Part shown: piece after piece, positions 33,648-42,745 of the stretch
How the letters are laid out: each line of letters starts with the position of its first letter
How positions within the stretch are numbered: position 1 is the first letter of the stretch
Assembly: GCA_934667845.1 (NCBI GenBank)
Contig: CAKUMQ010000015.1
Location: forward strand, 1 to 50,769
Length of the DNA stretch: 50,769 bases
Reading direction: 5' to 3'
DNA from: an uncultured Eubacteriales bacterium
GTDB taxonomy: Bacteria > Bacillota > Clostridia > Oscillospirales > Acutalibacteraceae
The notes under the pieces: generated by a model
What the model saw: only the letters and a program-made list of their open reading frames with translations
The model's database searches: none
Told to the model about the DNA's origin: nothing
Translations under genes and position numbers: made by a program

Positions 33648-35252
33648 ATGCTGATCCACCTGCTGAATTTTCCCGAATTTGCCCGGCAGGCTGTTGCGCA
33701 GATTCTGTCCGAATACGGCCATACAACGGCGGCGCTGCCCTATGCCGGTCTGTTTGAAAGCATTGACCCGGGCGAATCCTTTCCCCTTGTGCTGGTTTAC
33801 GATTATGCGGTCAGCGAAGAGACCACCTCGCTCTACCACCAGCTAAACGTCCGCTTTCCCGGCAGCGTGGTGTGGCTGGTCTGCCCGTCCTATCGCCCCG
33901 AGGACGTGCGGACGGCCCTGCTGGGCGGCTATGCCAACTACATCCTGTGGTCGCCGGATCTCGAGGATCTGCGGCAGGCGGTCATGCAGCTCGGCAGCTC
34001 GCCGCAGCTGGATCTGCACAACACGGTGGATATCTTCCATGTCGTCAACTACCCGATGGATCAGCAGCTCGCCGTCGACCGGCTGCTCGGCGCCCTGACG
34101 GCGCAGAGCGGACGGCTCGCCAGCAGCTACATACCGCTGCTCTACCGCATGAAGGAGCTGCAAAACTGCTGGTATGCCGTCTGCACCATCCAGAAGCTGC
34201 TGCCGATCTCCCTTTACTTCCGGGAGGATTTTGAGGATGTGCAGAGCATCACCGCCACGCAGCTGCGCCTACATATCGAAACATTGGAAAACACGTTCTG
34301 CCCCTCCTTCGGCATTCTGAAATATGTGGAAAACGGCTCGGCGATCTGCCTGTTTTATCATAAGGAGCAAAATTTCTGCGCGGAAATGCTGCGTTTTCTC
34401 AGCCAGCTTTCCCGCCGTATCCAGCTGTACCAGGGCATTTCCGTCCAGATCGGCTACAGCCATCCTTATCACCGGCTTGAGGAGACCCATATCCATTATA
34501 ACCGCATACGCACGAATCTGATCCAGGGACAGATCAACACGCCCTCCGGCATTCAGCTGCTCGACGAAGCCCGCGCATTCACCGGCTTTTCCAAGGAGAC
34601 GGACGATTATATCAAAAACAACCTGTATCTTGCCATTGCCAACAACGACTTCGACCTGATCTCCAAAACGCTGATCGACGCGGCAGACCGGTTTACCGAA
34701 AAGCGGGTCGTGGTCTCTCTCGCCAAGGCCGCGCTTTTGCAGACGCTGATCCGCTTTGCCCAGGAGACGAATTTCTACCTTTTGGTCAACCAGGAATTTA
34801 TCGAGCACCGCTTTGTGCAGGCGTTTGAAAATATTCCGCTGCTCTGCGAGGTCAAGGAGCTGTTTTTGCTGCTCAAAGCCATTTACGCCGAGGCACAGAA
34901 GAGCTATTATGACGACGGCAGCAACCGGCTGACGCTTGCCATGCAGTATATTCAGAAGAACTATTATCGGAAGATCAGTCTGCAATCCATTTCCGACCAT
35001 CTGGCGCTGACGCCGAACTACTTTTGCAGCTGGTTTAAAAAGGAGAGCGGCGAAAACTTTGCCGATGCGGTCATCCGCTGCCGGATCGACGCCGCCAAAT
35101 GCATGCTCACCCAGTCGGATAAAAAGATCTACGATATCGCCGGTGAGGTCGGCTATTCGGAGATCGTCAGCTTTAACCGCGCCTTTAAAAAGCTCGTCGG
35201 CATGACGCCGAGCCAATACCGCAGCCGTCACAGCGAAAATGTCGCCGGATGA
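33648..35252 (+). CDS. AraC-family regulator with a degenerate receiver domain
   Basis: 534 residues from ATG 33648 (AGAAAGGA upstream; a TTG further upstream is less likely). Residues 1-115 resemble a CheY-type receiver: Asp52 sits at the phosphorylation position (LVLVYDYAV), but the acidic pair expected near residues 7-10 is missing (LLNFPE) and the conserved Lys of the 'KP' motif is Trp101 (ILWSP). A central region (about 120-425) is like that of YesN-type regulators (SVQIGYSHPYHRLEETHIHYN). The AraC helix-turn-helix pair is at 430-534 (ISLQSISDHLALTPNYFCSWF, IYDIAGEVGYSEIVSFNRAF). No histidine kinase is encoded nearby. It probably controls the divergent surface-protein/transporter genes and the downstream plus-strand operon. 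Confidence 0.87.
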   Translation: MLIHLLNFPEFARQAVAQILSEYGHTTAALPYAGLFESIDPGESFPLVLVYDYAVSEETTSLYHQLNVRFPGSVVWLVCPSYRPEDVRTALLGGYANYILWSPDLEDLRQAVMQLGSSPQLDLHNTVDIFHVVNYPMDQQLAVDRLLGALTAQSGRLASSYIPLLYRMKELQNCWYAVCTIQKLLPISLYFREDFEDVQSITATQLRLHIETLENTFCPSFGILKYVENGSAICLFYHKEQNFCAEMLRFLSQLSRRIQLYQGISVQIGYSHPYHRLEETHIHYNRIRTNLIQGQINTPSGIQLLDEARAFTGFSKETDDYIKNNLYLAIANNDFDLISKTLIDAADRFTEKRVVVSLAKAALLQTLIRFAQETNFYLLVNQEFIEHRFVQAFENIPLLCEVKELFLLLKAIYAEAQKSYYDDGSNRLTLAMQYIQKNYYRKISLQSISDHLALTPNYFCSWFKKESGENFADAVIRCRIDAAKCMLTQSDKKIYDIAGEVGYSEIVSFNRAFKKLVGMTPSQYRSRHSENVAG

Positions 35253-35269
35253 GGCAAAACCGGCTTTTT

Positions 35270-35308
35270 CCGTGCAAAATGCCATGCATTTTGCACGGAT
35301 TTTTTTGT
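35270..35308 (+). terminator. Strong terminator after the AraC-type regulator gene
   Basis: 13-base perfect stem CCGTGCAAAATGC (35270-35282) / GCATTTTGCACGG (35286-35298) with a 3-base loop, then ATTTTTTT. Confidence 0.92.
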
Positions 35309-35379
35309 TTGCATCTTCCTTTTCCCGCCCTCTCTCACAACTGCCGAAGATTTGTATAGAAAAAAGTTAAGTTCTGTTC

Positions 35380-35408
35380 TTGCCGAAACGGCATTTGCCC
35401 TTTATGCT
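35380..35408 (+). promoter_or_regulatory. Possible promoter and operator of the solute-binding protein operon
   Basis: TTGCCG (35380-35385), 17 bases, TATGCT (35403-35408). The palindrome TGCCGAAACGGCA (35381-35393) overlaps the -35 box and could be a repressor site. The promoter boxes are weak, so activation by the upstream regulator is likely. Confidence 0.4.
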
Positions 35409-35467
35409 TATGGTAGATTGGAATACGGCGGTTGACACCGCCCGACCGGGAAAAAGGAGGCTCTTTT

Positions 35468-37057
35468 ATGAAATCCTATCGCACACTTCTCAGTCTGCTG
35501 TGCTGCCTGCTCATGCTGTTGGCTCTGCTGTGCGGCTGCACGCCGAAAACACCTGCCGAAAGCGGGGACGGCTCCGACGCCGCCGTTTCCGAGGCGGATT
35601 CCGCTCCCGCGGACGACAGCAGCGACGCGGCGGACGACAGCAGCGCCGACGCGGTCGATCCCGCCGGTGAATCCTCTGCGTCCTCCGCCGAGGACAGCAC
35701 CGCTTCCACCACCAAAAAGCCCGGCGGAAACAAACCCTCCGCCACGGCGGCAACGACGCTCAACAACATTCCCACCACCGACGAAGCCAAATGGGGCACC
35801 AAGGCGGGACTTACCTCTGTCAAGAAGGTGCCCGACTGGATGAAGTCCATCAAGAGCGGCAACCTCACGCTGCTCGGCCCCACCGCCTACGGCGAGGGGA
35901 ACGAGACGCAGGCATACCTCAACATGAAGACCGTGTTCAAGGCGCTGACCGGCAAGGAGCTGAAGATCACGACCAAGGTAGTGGACTGGGGACGGCTGCG
36001 CTCCACCCTGCAGACTATGGTGGTCTCCAACAACGGCCCGGACGCGTTCAGCATCTATAACGGCGTGGGCTATTATCTGCGCAACAAGAATCTGACGCGC
36101 GACATCCGCGATTACATCAACATGAACGATGCCGCCTTCAAGGATCTGAAGGATCCGTCCGAGGTCATGTTCTATAAAGGACAGCTCACCGGATTTGTGA
36201 CCATGGGCGATCTCGGCACAGCGGGATTTGTCTATAACAAGACGCTGATTGACCGGGCCGGGCTTGACGATCCGTGGGAGCTGTATACCGCGGGCAAATG
36301 GACGATCGCCAAATTTCTCGAATATGTCGAAGAGCTGACCGTCGACCAGAATCACGACGGCACCGCCGAGGTATTCGGCGTGTCCATGGCGCCGGAAGCC
36401 CTGTTCGGCATGGCGCTCTCCTCCGGAGAGGATCTTGTCAAATTCAACGCCGACGGCTCAGTGTCCAACAACATGCGCAGCGCCACCTTTACCCGTTGGG
36501 CAAAATACGCCCGCGACATCACCGCGATGGGCAGCTATGACACGGAATCCTGGACGCGCGGCACACGGTTTGCCCAGGGCAAAGTCGCTTTCTGCCAGGG
36601 CAACATCTGGCTGCAGTTTCAGAATGCCAATATACTGAAAATGAAAAAAGCCGGCAAGGTCGGCTGGGTTCCCTATCCGATGGATATCAACCAGAAGGTG
36701 CACTGGCTCTCCTCGGAGAACACGGTCTGGTTCCTGCCGAAAAACTCCAAGAACCCCGAGGGCGGCGCTGCCTATCTGTATGCCATGCGGTATGCCGAGC
36801 TGAACCCGAACGCCAAGCTCGAAAAAGAGGAAAAAGCCAAATACCTCAACGAATATGCCTTCACCGAGCAGGAATGGCAGTTTATCCACAATGAACTGAA
36901 GCTGCCGTTTACCGTTAAGCCGATCACCTTCAACTGGATGCACATCCCCGATTTCTCCTACACGTCCCTGTGGAACGTATTCACCACCGACTGGTCCACT
37001 CTGGTCGAGGAGGTGTATCCGTCGCTGCAGTCGGCACTGAACGCACAGAATAAATAA
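35468..37057 (+). CDS. Lipoprotein extracellular solute-binding protein (sugar ABC transporter)
   Basis: 529 residues from ATG 35468 (AAAAAGGAGG upstream). A lipoprotein signal peptide ends at Cys24 (LLCGC). Residues 25-110 are a Ser/Asp/Ala-rich wall-spanning linker. The binding fold follows (about 120-525): VFKALTGKELKITTKVVDWG, GPDAFSIYNGVGYYL, a hinge at AGFVYNKTLID and DPWELYTAGKWTIAKFLEY. It is the first gene of an operon with a GH2 enzyme and beta-helix proteins, but no permease genes follow. It may use one of the two permease pairs encoded on the other strand at 18109-26143. Confidence 0.9.
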   Translation: MKSYRTLLSLLCCLLMLLALLCGCTPKTPAESGDGSDAAVSEADSAPADDSSDAADDSSADAVDPAGESSASSAEDSTASTTKKPGGNKPSATAATTLNNIPTTDEAKWGTKAGLTSVKKVPDWMKSIKSGNLTLLGPTAYGEGNETQAYLNMKTVFKALTGKELKITTKVVDWGRLRSTLQTMVVSNNGPDAFSIYNGVGYYLRNKNLTRDIRDYINMNDAAFKDLKDPSEVMFYKGQLTGFVTMGDLGTAGFVYNKTLIDRAGLDDPWELYTAGKWTIAKFLEYVEELTVDQNHDGTAEVFGVSMAPEALFGMALSSGEDLVKFNADGSVSNNMRSATFTRWAKYARDITAMGSYDTESWTRGTRFAQGKVAFCQGNIWLQFQNANILKMKKAGKVGWVPYPMDINQKVHWLSSENTVWFLPKNSKNPEGGAAYLYAMRYAELNPNAKLEKEEKAKYLNEYAFTEQEWQFIHNELKLPFTVKPITFNWMHIPDFSYTSLWNVFTTDWSTLVEEVYPSLQSALNAQNK

Positions 37058-37062
37058 ACACC

Positions 37063-37113
37063 CGGCGCTCCCTTGTCCGCCCATGCCCCGGCACGGGCGG
37101 AGAGGGGGCGCCG
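37063..37113 (+). other. Long intergenic hairpin between the solute-binding protein and GH2 genes
   Basis: CGGCGCTCCC..GTCCGCCC (37063-37081) pairs with GGGCGGA..GGGGGCGCCG (37096-37113) with small mismatches. No T-run follows. Such hairpins often stabilise the upstream binding-protein mRNA so that it is made in excess over downstream enzymes. Confidence 0.5.
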
Positions 37114-37147
37114 ACAGGCAAAATTACCATCCGAAAAGGAGCCACTT

Positions 37148-39694
37148 ATGTCAATGCAAAGTCTGAACGGCGTCTGGAAGATCCGCTGGTCGACCGGCCA
37201 GCGGGGCGGCGATCCCTTTGTCATCAAGCACACCGACGACCACGACCACATGAGCGAGCTGAAAGGACTGCCGCGCGAGCTGCCCGGGCATTATACCGGC
37301 CGCGGCTGGCTGGACGCCGTCGTTCCCGGCGACGTCCATCTGGATCTGATGCGGCTCGGTCTGCTCGACGACCCCTATATTGGTATCAATGTGTTTAAAG
37401 CGCGCTGGGTAGAGGAGTGCGTCTGGCACTACCGCCGCACATTCGACGCCCCGCCGGAGGCACTGAACGGCTATGCGGTGCTTCGGTTCGGCGGGATCGA
37501 CTTAAACGCTATTGTCTATTTAAACGGCGAGGAAATCGGCAGGCACGACAACGCCTTCACGCCCTGCCTCCTTGACGTGACCGGAAAGCTGAAGCCGACC
37601 GATAACGAGCTGCTCGTGCGGGTGGAGAGCGGGCTGTTTGCCGTATCCGACCACTCCATGCGCAATGCATTTACCTCGACCGGCTCTGTTGATCAGCTCC
37701 TGCACAAGCGGCTGTTCATGCGCAAGCCGCAGAGCCACACGGAGTGGGACTGGTCGCCCCGTCTGCTCAACGTCGGACTCTACGGCGACGTGTCTCTCGA
37801 ATACGACGGCAGCGCCGTGATCGCGCAGGCGTCGCTGCGCCAGCAGGTCAGCCCCGACCTTACCTCAGCCGTGATCGAGGGGAGGCTGTTTCCCGCCTGC
37901 GGCGGAGACGCGGGCGACTACCGGCTGGTCATCGAGGCGGACGGCAGGCGCGAGGAGCGCCGCTTTGACCGGCTGCCCGACGCGGGCATCGGCGTCGCCG
38001 TCACGGTTTCCTCCCCCCGGCTCTGGTGGCCGGTCGGCTACGGCGATCAGCCGCTGTACCCCGTGACGCTCACGCTGTTTGACGGCAAACGGGAGGTGTT
38101 CCGTCACGAGCAGGCGGTCGGTCTGCGCCATGTGGAGGTCAGACAGCCGCCGCACCCGGTGGAGGGATATTATTTCATCGTCGAGATCAACCGCACGCCC
38201 GTATTTTTCAAGGGCGGCAATTTTGTGCCGAACGATATGATCACCGCCGCCATCACGAAGGAACGCTATGACCGCCTGACCGATCTGGCGCTGGAAGCCA
38301 ACTTCAACATGCTGCGCGTCTGGGGCGGCGGACTGTATGAATCCGACGATTTCTATGCCTTGTGCGACCGCAAGGGGATTTTGGTTTGGCAGGAATTTAT
38401 CTCCGCTTGCGGACAGATGCCCGACGACCCCGCTTTTACCAAGGAGCTTATCGCCGAGGCAACCTGGCAGCTGCGGCGGTTATCTGCGTATGCCTCTCTG
38501 GTCATCTGGTGCGGCAACAACGAGATCTCGCCCTATCAGACCCCGCTGTACATGCGCTTCTACCCCGCGCTGGTCGCCCGCGAGGATCCCGAAAAATACT
38601 ACCAGCCCGCCAGCCCCTATACCGCAAACGATCTGGAGTTTGCCCCCAAGGACAGCTGCGGCTATGACTACGCCGGCGACCAGCACCCGTGGGCGATCGG
38701 CTTTCTTGACAAGGATCACCGCAAATACCGACAGATGGCGTGCCGTTTCCCGAACGAGGGCGGCATCCTCGGTCCGACCTCCCTGCCGACCGTGCGCTCC
38801 TGCACAGAGGAGGGACCGGGCTATGCGCAGACCATGAGCTGGGAAGTGCACGACAACATGGAGCACTTCTGGAAAGAGGGCTCCTCGCCCGACGAGGATG
38901 CGCGCTTCTGGCTGCAGCTCACCCCCGACGACCTGACGCTGCCCGAATATGTGCTCGGCGGCGGTTATGTGCAGGGCGAGGGGCTGGCTGAGTACATCGA
39001 CAATTTCCGCCGTCGGGAATTCGACAGCGCCTCCGCCGTATTCTGGATGTTCAATGACTGCTGGCCCTGTCCGCGGAGCTGGACGATCGTGGACTACCGG
39101 TTAAACCGCACCCCCGCGTTTTATGCCGTCCGCCGCGCCTTTGCCCCGCTGCGCGTGGTGCCGGTGCGCACCGGGGACGGCAGCATCGCCGTTTACGGCG
39201 TCAACGGCACGCTGCAGCCGGAAACTGCCGCTTTGCGCTTCGGCGTATTCACCTGCGGCGGCACCTACCGGTATGACCGGACGGAGGAAGTCACGCTGCC
39301 GCCCAACGCTTCAGCGGTGCTCGCCGTCATACCGGCAGAAGCCGCAGCCGACCCGGCAGATATTCCCTTTGCCGTCCTGACCGACAGGGCAGGAAACGAG
39401 ATCTGCCGCAATCGGCTCCTGGATCTGCGCTATTTTGAATATCCGCTCAAGCCGCCGCACATCCGCGTCACGCGGGACGGAAACGACACCGTGCTGGAAG
39501 CTGACAGCTTTGTGATGGGCGTCTGTCTGGATCTGAACGGCGAAACGCCGCTTGCGGACAACCTCTTCGACCTGTTCCCCCACATGCCCTATCGGCTGAA
39601 GGATCAGCCGGACGCTGCCGTGGAGGATACGATAAACGCCCTTCTGCTTCGCCACGGTGTCTGCGGCAAGGCTGTGCCGCCGAAAGGAGAATGA
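37148..39694 (+). CDS. GH2 glycoside hydrolase, beta-mannosidase-like
   Basis: 848 residues starting MSMQSLNGVWKIR (AAAAGGAG upstream). N-terminal sugar-binding jelly roll (LRFGGIDLNAIVYLNGEEIG), immunoglobulin-like domain, then a TIM barrel (FFKGGNFVPNDMI, LRVWGGGLYE). The acid/base is Glu459 in WCGNNE, and the likely nucleophile is Glu537 in RFPNEGGILG. The RVWGGGLYESDDFY and WPCPRSWTIVDY motifs point to the beta-mannosidase branch of GH2. There is no signal peptide, so it probably removes beta-linked mannose from imported oligosaccharides in the cytoplasm. It is the second gene of the operon. The exact linkage is uncertain, as this branch also includes glucosaminidases and mixed-specificity enzymes. 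Confidence 0.88.
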   Translation: MSMQSLNGVWKIRWSTGQRGGDPFVIKHTDDHDHMSELKGLPRELPGHYTGRGWLDAVVPGDVHLDLMRLGLLDDPYIGINVFKARWVEECVWHYRRTFDAPPEALNGYAVLRFGGIDLNAIVYLNGEEIGRHDNAFTPCLLDVTGKLKPTDNELLVRVESGLFAVSDHSMRNAFTSTGSVDQLLHKRLFMRKPQSHTEWDWSPRLLNVGLYGDVSLEYDGSAVIAQASLRQQVSPDLTSAVIEGRLFPACGGDAGDYRLVIEADGRREERRFDRLPDAGIGVAVTVSSPRLWWPVGYGDQPLYPVTLTLFDGKREVFRHEQAVGLRHVEVRQPPHPVEGYYFIVEINRTPVFFKGGNFVPNDMITAAITKERYDRLTDLALEANFNMLRVWGGGLYESDDFYALCDRKGILVWQEFISACGQMPDDPAFTKELIAEATWQLRRLSAYASLVIWCGNNEISPYQTPLYMRFYPALVAREDPEKYYQPASPYTANDLEFAPKDSCGYDYAGDQHPWAIGFLDKDHRKYRQMACRFPNEGGILGPTSLPTVRSCTEEGPGYAQTMSWEVHDNMEHFWKEGSSPDEDARFWLQLTPDDLTLPEYVLGGGYVQGEGLAEYIDNFRRREFDSASAVFWMFNDCWPCPRSWTIVDYRLNRTPAFYAVRRAFAPLRVVPVRTGDGSIAVYGVNGTLQPETAALRFGVFTCGGTYRYDRTEEVTLPPNASAVLAVIPAEAAADPADIPFAVLTDRAGNEICRNRLLDLRYFEYPLKPPHIRVTRDGNDTVLEADSFVMGVCLDLNGETPLADNLFDLFPHMPYRLKDQPDAAVEDTINALLLRHGVCGKAVPPKGE

Positions 39695-39701
39695 TCACAC
39701 C

Positions 39702-41189
39702 ATGCTTACCCTACCCGACTGTATCAACGTCCGCGAATGCGGCGCTCTGGGCGACGGCATCCACGACGATGCCCCCGCCATCCAGACGGCGCTTTCCCGC
39801 GCTGCCGCACAGGGCGGCACTGTGTATCTGCCTGCGGGCGTCTACCGTATGGCGGCAGGCGTCACGGTACCGTTCGGTGTCAACGTCACCGGCATCACCA
39901 CCGCCGTCACCGGCCCCTGGCAGAATTATCTCGACACCGCCGACAAGGGCTTCCCGCTGCCGGACGGCATCCGTCTGGACACGGTGGGCGAAAACTGGAT
40001 CGACCCGAAGCTGTTTAAAGGCACATGGGTCATCTGCGATCACGGGATCGGCGACCCGCAGGGCGAGCCGACCTTCCGTCTGGAGGGCGGCACCTCGATC
40101 TCCCGCATCGGCTTTGTCAACCGCTGCCTGCCGCCCGTGACCGATACCGTCACCCCCTGCCCGCCCTGCATCGCGCACTTTTCCGAAAATGCGCTGCCCT
40201 ACACCCGCGAGGGGGTCACCGTGGAGGATATCAGTCTTGCCAATTGCTATTACGGCATCGTGCTCGCCGCCGGACGCGAACTGGAAACGGGCTATCCCGA
40301 GCTGCCCGACCCGTCGGTGCTCTCCAAATCCTGCGGCCGCCACCGCATTCACAACATCATGGGCGGTCCCGTCTACCGCGGCATTGTGCTGAAAAACCTG
40401 CTGGACACCGTGGATATCCACAACTGCCAATTCAATTACAGCTGCTATGTCAGCACCTACTGTGCGGCGCGTTCTCTTGAGGGCGTGGACATCTGGTTTT
40501 CCCGCGGCGACGGAATGAACATGCAGAATATCCTGTCCTACGGGGCGCGCCATGCGCTGCTGACCGAGCCGTCGTTTAAAAACAACATGGGTACCTGCTC
40601 GTTCCGCCTGTCCAACGTGAATTTCGAGGGGTTAGAGCCGCTCGTCCTGCACAGCGGCGGCATGTATGAGATCGCCAACAGCTATTTTCTCGGCTGCCCG
40701 CCCTGCGGCTACGGCGCGGGACAGCCCATCACCTGCTGCACGATCCGCCAGCCGGAAAACTGCATCCACAACCCCTTTATCGTCTTTTCCGGCTGTGTAT
40801 TCCAGCTCTGCGCCCCCGGCCGCCATATCGAGGCGGAGCAGTTTTCGGGCTGCAACCCCAGCTTTGTCAACTGCCAGTTCTGGGGCTATGACAGTGACCG
40901 GGCGCTGATCCGCATGCGCAAGCACGGCAAAGCCGCCGGTTCGCTCACGCTGTCCGACTGCGTCGTTATCGGCAGGATGGGCACGGAAAACAAGCCGTCC
41001 GAAATGCCGGGCACGCTGGCGGAGGCTGACGGCGCGGGCTATCACGACGGGGATCTCCGCTTCGTCCACTGCCGTTTTCCGGATAGCCTGCTCAATGACA
41101 CGAGCCGCCGCGGCATATGGTATGACGGCTGCGTTGTCTTTGACGACGAGGGGGAAAACCACCGGATCTCCATCGGATCATTTTGCTGA
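39702..41189 (+). CDS. Right-handed beta-helix protein (pectate lyase 3 superfamily), no signal peptide
   Basis: 495 residues, ATG at 39702 with AAAGGAG about 12 bases upstream, 7 bases after the GH2 gene. The N-terminal signature of Pectate_lyase_3 proteins, INVRECGALGDGIHDDAPAIQ followed by GGTVYLPAGVYRM (read as separate segments), starts directly with no signal peptide. Long runs of beta-helix coils follow (HNIMGGPVYRGIVLKNLLDTVDIHN, in two parts). It contains many cysteines (over 20), unusual for an exported beta-helix and consistent with a cytoplasmic location. It is paralogous to the next two proteins. Catalytic residues cannot be assigned; a lyase, hydrolase or epimerase is possible. 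Confidence 0.82.
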   Translation: MLTLPDCINVRECGALGDGIHDDAPAIQTALSRAAAQGGTVYLPAGVYRMAAGVTVPFGVNVTGITTAVTGPWQNYLDTADKGFPLPDGIRLDTVGENWIDPKLFKGTWVICDHGIGDPQGEPTFRLEGGTSISRIGFVNRCLPPVTDTVTPCPPCIAHFSENALPYTREGVTVEDISLANCYYGIVLAAGRELETGYPELPDPSVLSKSCGRHRIHNIMGGPVYRGIVLKNLLDTVDIHNCQFNYSCYVSTYCAARSLEGVDIWFSRGDGMNMQNILSYGARHALLTEPSFKNNMGTCSFRLSNVNFEGLEPLVLHSGGMYEIANSYFLGCPPCGYGAGQPITCCTIRQPENCIHNPFIVFSGCVFQLCAPGRHIEAEQFSGCNPSFVNCQFWGYDSDRALIRMRKHGKAAGSLTLSDCVVIGRMGTENKPSEMPGTLAEADGAGYHDGDLRFVHCRFPDSLLNDTSRRGIWYDGCVVFDDEGENHRISIGSFC

Positions 41190-41209
41190 GAAAGGCAGGT
41201 AAAATCTGT

Positions 41210-42721
41210 ATGCGTACCAAAAGCAAGGCGCTGTGCGGTCTTTTGACCGGTCTTGCGCTCATTTTGACCATGCTGCTCTCCCCCGCCGCTGCCAGCACTT
41301 CCTTCACTAACGCCGAGGGCTATCTCAACGTGCAGGCGTTCGGCGCCAAGGGCGACGGCACCACCAACGATACGGCAGCCGTACAAAAGGCGGTCAACGC
41401 CGCCCGCTCGGGCGGAAAGACCGTGTTTTTCCCCGCCGGATTATACAACATCAGCGGCTCTGTCACCGTTCCGGCGGGCGTAAAGCTGGAGGGGATCACC
41501 TCCGCGGCAAACGGCCCGTGGCAGAACCTGTATGACGGCGAGAGCAAGGGCAAAAAGTATAACGGTCTTAGCAGCAGCAACTACTGGGATCCCGACATCT
41601 ATGCCGGCTCATGGATCCTGGCTGCCAACGGCAGCGGCAACGTAGACGCAGGCGGCACCTTCCGCCTGTCGGGCGATAACACGGTCAGCAAGCTGGGCTT
41701 TGTCACCCTGATGACGCCCCCGCTCTATGCCGCCGAGGTCACGCCGACAGCGCCGGTGATCGCCGTGGACATCGAGAAAATGACCTCGACAAAGGGCATT
41801 GTGATCGAGGATATCTCGCTGACCAATCCCTACTACGGCATTGCCGTCTACCGCAATTCGCTCAAAAAGGACACCTCCTCGCAGTCGCTCGGCAAAAAAA
41901 GCTCCGGTCCGATCACCATCCGCAACATCATGGGCGCGGCGCTCTATCGCGGCATCTCCGTGATCGGCGCCGACGGCAAGGTGACACTTCACAACCTCCA
42001 ATTCAACTACGCCACCTACGACAAGGACTATTGCTCCGCCCATTTCAACCGCTGCATCGACATTGATCTGGCGGCATGCGCCGATGTCACGGTCAGAAAC
42101 GTGCTGTCCTTCGGCGCGCAGACGGGGCTGCGCACCTTTTCCGCCTATTCCGGCAGTCCGGTCAACCTGACCGCGGTCTCGCTGAATCTGGAGGGAGAAA
42201 AGCCGCTGATCCTCAGTGCAGGCGGAAAACAGACGGTGCGCAACAGCTATTTTCTGCTGACAAACTTTGCAAACTTCTCCAAGGAGAACAAGTACCGCGC
42301 CGTGACGATCACACAGGACAAGGCGTGCAGCACCAAGACGGTATATACGCTGGAAAACCTCATGTTCCAGGATGCCATGGGCACCGACAGCATGATATAT
42401 GACATCACCCTGCAGGGCGGCGCGACGGTCAATGCCGCGCAGAATCTCGTCTGGAATTTCAGCAGCACCCAGCCGATCATCCGCTATACCCACACTTCGG
42501 GCGCGGCCTCCGCCGTCACCTTCACCGGTCTGGCGTTCTGCTCCGACAAATCCGGCACGCTGGCGGCGGTCGGCGGCAGCGCCTACCGCGCCGGAGAGCT
42601 GACCTTCCGCTATTCCCGCTTCCCCAATGGCATACTGGGCAAGCTGACCTCTGACTCATCGGTAAAATTTGACCGGTGCACCCGCGGACTCGGCGGCGGC
42701 AGCACCGCCTTCTCCCACTGA
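41210..42721 (+). CDS. Secreted right-handed beta-helix protein (pectate lyase 3 superfamily)
   Basis: 503 residues. The start at ATG 41210 (MRTKSKALCGLL) gives a clear Sec signal peptide ending near AAAS|TS (about 29); no lipobox. The helix begins LNVQAFGAKGDGTTNDTAAVQ and continues GGKTVFFPAGLYNI. It shares ordered motifs with its neighbours: GPWQN, GSWILAANGSG, ISLTNPYYGIAV and RNIMGAALYRGISV. It starts 20 bases after the previous gene. It is expected outside the cell, either acting on or binding a polysaccharide. Confidence 0.84.
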   Translation: MRTKSKALCGLLTGLALILTMLLSPAAASTSFTNAEGYLNVQAFGAKGDGTTNDTAAVQKAVNAARSGGKTVFFPAGLYNISGSVTVPAGVKLEGITSAANGPWQNLYDGESKGKKYNGLSSSNYWDPDIYAGSWILAANGSGNVDAGGTFRLSGDNTVSKLGFVTLMTPPLYAAEVTPTAPVIAVDIEKMTSTKGIVIEDISLTNPYYGIAVYRNSLKKDTSSQSLGKKSSGPITIRNIMGAALYRGISVIGADGKVTLHNLQFNYATYDKDYCSAHFNRCIDIDLAACADVTVRNVLSFGAQTGLRTFSAYSGSPVNLTAVSLNLEGEKPLILSAGGKQTVRNSYFLLTNFANFSKENKYRAVTITQDKACSTKTVYTLENLMFQDAMGTDSMIYDITLQGGATVNAAQNLVWNFSSTQPIIRYTHTSGAASAVTFTGLAFCSDKSGTLAAVGGSAYRAGELTFRYSRFPNGILGKLTSDSSVKFDRCTRGLGGGSTAFSH

Positions 42722-42745
42722 TCGCGCGAAAGGATGGACATTGCT

